Notes under the pieces: generated by a model
Seen by the model: only the letters and a program-made list of their open reading frames with translations
What the model was told of the DNA's origin: nothing
Database searches by the model: none
Made by a program: the position numbers and the translations under genes
Assembly: GCA_031282905.1 (NCBI GenBank)
Contig: JAITCV010000087.1
Coordinates: forward strand, 1 to 10,346
Length of the DNA: 10,346 nucleotides
Reading direction: 5' to 3'
Source: Azoarcus sp.
Lineage (GTDB): Bacteria; Pseudomonadota; Gammaproteobacteria; Burkholderiales; Rhodocyclaceae
In this document: in pieces, positions 6,823 through 10,346 of the stretch
Layout of the letters: each line of letters begins with the position of its first letter
Numbering within the stretch: position 1 is the stretch's first letter

Positions 6823-7329
6823 TCAGGCAATGGACTTTCCCGTCAGCCGCCCTATCCCCACTGCCAGCCACGCGCCCAATGCGCTCTGCACCAGATAGAT
6901 CACGCTCGATACCCCATGCAACATGGCAAAGCGTTCGCGCATCGCGCTCTCCATCACATCCATTGAGCTGGCCTCCGCCTTGAGCGCGGCCATTGCCGCC
7001 TGGAGGCCGAAATAGCCCACGGCCACGCAGGCGAACATTGCCACGACACCCCAGAAAAGTTTATTTCGCAATGCCGCCCTGCCCTGGCGCACAGCCATGA
7101 ACGCGAGCAAATACGCCGCCGTCCCCATGCCGATCCAGGCAATGATCGTAAACAGCCGTCCGGCGATATTGCCCGCCAGCATGCGGTCGTCAAGCATGGC
7201 AAAAAGCGCAGGTGTAGCGATATAGCCGATCGACCACATGCCGCCGACCCAAAGCGTCGTGAGGAGGCGCGCAAACACGGCGGCCAGACTTGCAAGACAA
7301 GCCGTGACAAGTTCTCTATGGGTGGTCAT
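6823..7329 (-). CDS. DUF4149-type small integral membrane protein
   Basis: A 168-residue protein with four probable membrane helices near residues 12–37, 57–81, 90–113 and 137–160, and little outside the membrane. The first helix carries TLWVGGMWSIGY and the last is preceded by RERFAMLHGVSS; both fit the DUF4149 (TMEM205-like) family, whose role is unknown. Members often follow greA in betaproteobacteria, and that is the case here: greA ends 149 bases upstream on the same strand. The reading frame extends back to 7419, but those codons run through a hairpin repeat, so ATG 7329 is preferred. No good Shine–Dalgarno sequence precedes it, so a start slightly further in remains possible. Confidence 0.8.
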   Translation of the reverse strand: MTTHRELVTACLASLAAVFARLLTTLWVGGMWSIGYIATPALFAMLDDRMLAGNIAGRLFTIIAWIGMGTAAYLLAFMAVRQGRAALRNKLFWGVVAMFACVAVGYFGLQAAMAALKAEASSMDVMESAMRERFAMLHGVSSVIYLVQSALGAWLAVGIGRLTGKSIA

Positions 7330-7371
7330 TTTTATCTTGTTCGAGTCGCTTTTGCTCTCGGTCCAGTTATC

Positions 7372-7420
7372 CCAAACGCCAAGGCCGTCTGGATTGCCAC
7401 GGGCCTGCGGCCCTCGCAAT
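7372..7420. repeat. Two-hairpin REP/BIME-like element
   Basis: Two adjacent hairpins fill the space between greA and the DUF4149-type gene. One has ATTGC (7393–7397) and GCAAT (7416–7420) as its outer stem and GGGCC/GGCCC (7401–7405 and 7409–7413) as its inner stem with a TGC loop. The other pairs CCAAACG (7372–7378) with CGTCTGG (7386–7392), including one G·U pair. The ATTGCGAG...CAATCC pattern on the minus strand resembles intergenic palindromic repeats seen in many proteobacteria (from memory). It could separate greA expression from the downstream gene. Confidence 0.6.
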
Positions 7421-7478
7421 AACGGAGTGGAGCGGGTGAAACGGAGAGGTCGTGCCAGGAAAGACCCTGAACAGGTTC

Positions 7479-7955
7479 TCAGACATAAACGACATTGATG
7501 ATTTCATATTCCCGCGTGCCGCCGGGCGCCTGCACTTCGGCGATGTCGCCAGCGTACTTGCCGATCAGGGCGCGGGCGACCGGGGAACTGACGGAAATCT
7601 TGCCCAGCTTGATGTCGGCTTCGTCGTCACCGACGATCTGGTAGGTCACGTTCTTGCCGGAATCCATGTCTTCGAGCGTCACCGTGGCGCCGAACACGCA
7701 GCGGCCATCGGCATCGAGCAGCTTGGGGTCGATGATCTGGGCATTGCCGAGCTTGCTTTCGACTTCGAGGATGCGGCCCTCGATGAAGCCCTGGCGTTCC
7801 TTGGCCGCGTCGTATTCGGCGTTTTCGGAGAGGTCGCCGTGCGAACGCGCCTCGGCGATGGCGGCAATGACGTTGGGACGTTCGACGGTCTTGAGGCGGT
7901 GCAGCTCGGCGCGCAAGGCTTCGGCGCCGGCAATGGTCAGTGGGATCTTGTTCAT
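7479..7955 (-). CDS. greA: Transcription elongation factor GreA
   Basis: A 158-residue protein of the normal GreA length. It enters the secondary channel of RNA polymerase and stimulates cleavage of the backtracked transcript so that elongation resumes. The N-terminal coiled coil spans about residues 10–75 and carries the tip motif DLSENAEY at 41–48; Asp41 and Glu44 match the catalytically essential acidic residues of E. coli GreA. The C-terminal FKBP-like domain runs from about 80 to the end, with the typical ISVSSPVARALIGK. It starts 6 bases after the carB stop without a strong Shine–Dalgarno sequence of its own, which suggests translational coupling to carB. An additional promoter inside carB cannot be excluded. 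Confidence 0.98.
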   Translation of the reverse strand: MNKIPLTIAGAEALRAELHRLKTVERPNVIAAIAEARSHGDLSENAEYDAAKERQGFIEGRILEVESKLGNAQIIDPKLLDADGRCVFGATVTLEDMDSGKNVTYQIVGDDEADIKLGKISVSSPVARALIGKYAGDIAEVQAPGGTREYEIINVVYV

Positions 7956-7961
7956 CGATAT

Positions 7962-10346
7962 TTACAGTTTCGCGTGGAGTTCTTGCAGGGCATAGACTTC
8001 GAGTCCGTCCAGATGGCGCATGCCCATGCACGCCGCCTGTGCGCCCTCGATGGTGGTGAAGACAGTGACTTTGGCCGCCAGCGCGCTGGTGCGGATGGAG
8101 CGCGAATCGGCCACCGCTTGCCGCTTGCCTTCGACGGTGTTGATGACGAGGGCGATTTCGTCATTCTTGATCATGTCGACGATGTGCGGACGGCTTTCGT
8201 TGACTTTGTTGACCACGGTCACCGGCAGTCCGGCGGCTTCGATGACCGCGGCGGTGCCGCGCGTGGCGACGAGCGAGAAGCCCAGTTCGTGCAGGTCGCG
8301 GGCAATCCCGACCGCGGCGGGGCGATCGCGGTGCTTGACGCTGATGAAGACTTTGCCCGAGCCCGGCAGCCGCACACCAGCGCCAAGCTGGCTTTTGACG
8401 AAGGCTTCGGGGAAGCTGCGCCCCACGCCCATGACTTCGCCGGTCGATTTCATTTCCGGGCCGAGGATGGTGTCGACGCCAGGGAATTTGACGAAGGGAA
8501 AGACGGCTTCTTTCACCGAGTAGTAGGGCGGTACGATTTCGCCGGCGACGCCCTGGCTGGCGAGGCTTTGCCCGGCCATGCAGCGCGCGGCGATCTTGGC
8601 CAGTTGCAGCGAGCAGGCTTTGGAGACGAAGGGCACGGTGCGCGAGGCGCGCGGGTTGACTTCGAGCACATACACGACGGCTTTGTCGCCTTCGCCCTGG
8701 ATGGCGAACTGGACGTTCATGAGGCCGCAGACGTTGAGCGCGCGCGCCATCGCTTTCGTCTGGCGGCGCAGTTCGTCCTGCAAGGCGGGGGTGAGCGTGT
8801 AGGGCGGCAGCGAGCAGGCGGAATCGCCCGAGTGCACGCCGGCCTGTTCGATGTGTTCCATGATGCCGCCGATGATGATTTCCTCGCCGTCGGAGAGGGC
8901 GTCGACGTCGACTTCGGTGGCGTCGTCGAGGAAGCGGTCGAGCAGCACCGGCGATTCGTTCGAGACCTTGACTGCCTCGCGCATGTAGCGTTCGAGGTCT
9001 TTTTGCTCGTGCACGATTTCCATCGCCCGCCCGCCGAGCACGTAGGAGGGGCGCACCACGAGCGGATAGCCGATTTCGGCGGCCAGGCGCACGGCGGCTT
9101 CCGGGGTGCGCGCGCTGCGGTTGGGCGGCTGGCGCAGGCCGAGGTCGTTGAGGAGCTTCTGGAAGCGCTCGCGGTCTTCGGCGGCGTCGATCATGTCCGG
9201 GCTGGTGCCGATGATGGGTACGCCGTTTTCTTCCAGTGCGCGCGCGCGCTTGAGCGGGGTCTGGCCGCCGAATTGGACGATGACGCCATCCGGTTTTTCG
9301 ACGTGCACGATTTCGAGGATGTCTTCGAGGGTGATCGGTTCGAAATAGAGGCGGTCGGAGGTGTCGTAGTCGGTGGAGACGGTTTCCGGGTTGCAGTTGA
9401 CCATGATGGTATCATAGCCGTCTTCTCGTAGCGCCAGTGCGGCGTGTACGCAGCAGTAGTCGAATTCGATCCCTTGTCCGATGCGGTTCGGGCCGCCGCC
9501 GAGCACCATGATTTTCTTGCGGTCGGAGGGTCGCGCTTCGCATTCTTCCTCGTAGGAGGAATACATATAGGCGGTGGAAGTGGCGAATTCGGCGGCACAG
9601 GTATCGACGCGCTTGAAGACCGGCCTCACCCCGAGGGCGTGCCGCGCCAGGCGCACGGACGTTTCGTCGCTGTTGAGGAGTTTGGCCAGACGGCGGTCGG
9701 AGAAGCCTTTTTTCTTCAGGCCGCGCAATTCGTCCGCGCCCAGCGCCTTGAGCGAGCGGCCGCCGAGCGCTTTTTCGCTGGCGACGATGTCTTCGATCTG
9801 CGCCAGGAACCAGGGGTCGATGCGGGAGAGCTGGAAAACCCGTTCCAGGCTGTAGCCTTCGCGGAACGCTTGCCCGACATACCAGATGCGTTGCGCGCCG
9901 GGATTGGCGAGTTCGTGTTCGAGGTCTTCGTGATCGGTTTCCACTTCGTCCAGCCCGTAGGCGCCGACTTCCAGCCCGCGCAAGGCTTTCTGGAAGGATT
10001 CCTGGAAGGTGCGCCCGATCGCCATGACTTCACCCACCGATTTCATCTGGGTGGTGAGGCGGTCGTTGGCTTGCGGAAATTTCTCGAAGGCGAAGCGCGG
10101 CACCTTGGTGACGACGTAGTCGATGGATGGCTCGAACGAGGCGGGCGTGACGCCGCCGGTGATGTCGTTGCGCAATTCATCCAGGGTGTAGCCCACGGCG
10201 AGCTTGGCCGCGACCTTGGCGATGGGAAAACCCGTGGCCTTGGAGGCCAGCGCCGAGGAACGCGAGACGCGCGGGTTCATCTCGATCACGATCATGCGTC
10301 CGTCTTTGGGATCGATGGCGAACTGTACGTTGGAACCGCCGGTATC
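7962..10346 (-). CDS. carB: Carbamoyl-phosphate synthase large subunit (partial, N-terminus outside window)
   Basis: The frame is open to the right edge and gives the C-terminal 794 residues; E. coli CarB has 1073, so about 280 are missing. With CarA it makes carbamoyl phosphate from glutamine-derived ammonia, bicarbonate and two ATP, for arginine and pyrimidine synthesis. Visible parts, by comparison with E. coli: the end of the first ATP-grasp domain (EMNPRVSRSSALASKATGF at 22–40), the oligomerisation domain (about 125–269), the second ATP-grasp domain (about 270–657, with RPSYVLGGRAMEIV at 432–445 and EVNPRASRTVPFVSKA at 562–577), and the C-terminal allosteric domain (about 658–794), which in the family binds UMP and ornithine. 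No frameshift or lost motif is seen. greA follows after 6 bases. carA would be expected upstream, beyond the right edge. Confidence 0.98.
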   Translation of the reverse strand, partial: DTGGSNVQFAIDPKDGRMIVIEMNPRVSRSSALASKATGFPIAKVAAKLAVGYTLDELRNDITGGVTPASFEPSIDYVVTKVPRFAFEKFPQANDRLTTQMKSVGEVMAIGRTFQESFQKALRGLEVGAYGLDEVETDHEDLEHELANPGAQRIWYVGQAFREGYSLERVFQLSRIDPWFLAQIEDIVASEKALGGRSLKALGADELRGLKKKGFSDRRLAKLLNSDETSVRLARHALGVRPVFKRVDTCAAEFATSTAYMYSSYEEECEARPSDRKKIMVLGGGPNRIGQGIEFDYCCVHAALALREDGYDTIMVNCNPETVSTDYDTSDRLYFEPITLEDILEIVHVEKPDGVIVQFGGQTPLKRARALEENGVPIIGTSPDMIDAAEDRERFQKLLNDLGLRQPPNRSARTPEAAVRLAAEIGYPLVVRPSYVLGGRAMEIVHEQKDLERYMREAVKVSNESPVLLDRFLDDATEVDVDALSDGEEIIIGGIMEHIEQAGVHSGDSACSLPPYTLTPALQDELRRQTKAMARALNVCGLMNVQFAIQGEGDKAVVYVLEVNPRASRTVPFVSKACSLQLAKIAARCMAGQSLASQGVAGEIVPPYYSVKEAVFPFVKFPGVDTILGPEMKSTGEVMGVGRSFPEAFVKSQLGAGVRLPGSGKVFISVKHRDRPAAVGIARDLHELGFSLVATRGTAAVIEAAGLPVTVVNKVNESRPHIVDMIKNDEIALVINTVEGKRQAVADSRSIRTSALAAKVTVFTTIEGAQAACMGMRHLDGLEVYALQELHAKL

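Noticed and set aside
7452..9431. Plus-strand open frame of 659 codons
   Set aside because: It is antisense to greA and carB, both unmistakable, and is a product of high GC; its His/Asp/Gly/Ala-rich composition is typical of such mirror frames.

Overview
The window looks like a betaproteobacterial chromosome segment. The evidence is high third-position GC in the genes, the order carB–greA–small DUF4149-type membrane protein, a full-length member of the Neisseria-type Gcr 'site-specific recombinase' membrane family, and a PilY1-type pilus protein. I cannot name the genus.

Left part (1–421): the last 45 codons of an unrecognised plus-strand gene, two hairpins of which the second is a good intrinsic terminator, then about 200 bases of non-coding DNA. 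Positions 422–3829 (minus) hold a complete pilY1 encoding a secreted/pilus-tip protein. It has a signal peptide, a von Willebrand A fold with an intact MIDAS motif, the conserved PilC/PilY1 beta-propeller region and two EF-hand-like calcium loops. No minor pilin genes adjoin it in the visible sequence, so it is an orphan here, at least on its 5' side.

Middle (3830–4582): a long non-coding, divergently transcribed region between pilY1 and the Gcr-family gene. Its core (4081–4320) falls to about 37% GC, far below the genes. It is full of short direct and inverted repeats, candidate promoters, and a cluster of ATTC/GAAT half-sites at 4026–4070 that looks like an operator region. Positions 4583–6640 (plus) encode the Gcr-family multi-pass membrane protein, probably from a TTG start behind a good ribosome binding site.

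Right part (6641–10346): a convergent intergenic region with three hairpins, one resembling a dispersed palindromic repeat. A minus-strand pyrimidine/transcription cluster follows: carB (C-terminal 794 residues, its start lies beyond the right edge), greA 6 bases downstream and probably translationally coupled, then a 4-helix DUF4149-type membrane protein. A two-hairpin REP-like element sits between greA and that last gene.

Functionally, carB (carbamoyl phosphate for arginine and pyrimidines) and greA (rescue of backtracked RNA polymerase) form a housekeeping operon. pilY1 belongs to type IV pilus assembly, adhesion and surface sensing. The Gcr-family protein has no proven role. I see no obvious new defence or mobile system; the most interesting parts are the pilY1/Gcr divergent control region and the poorly understood Gcr-family protein.
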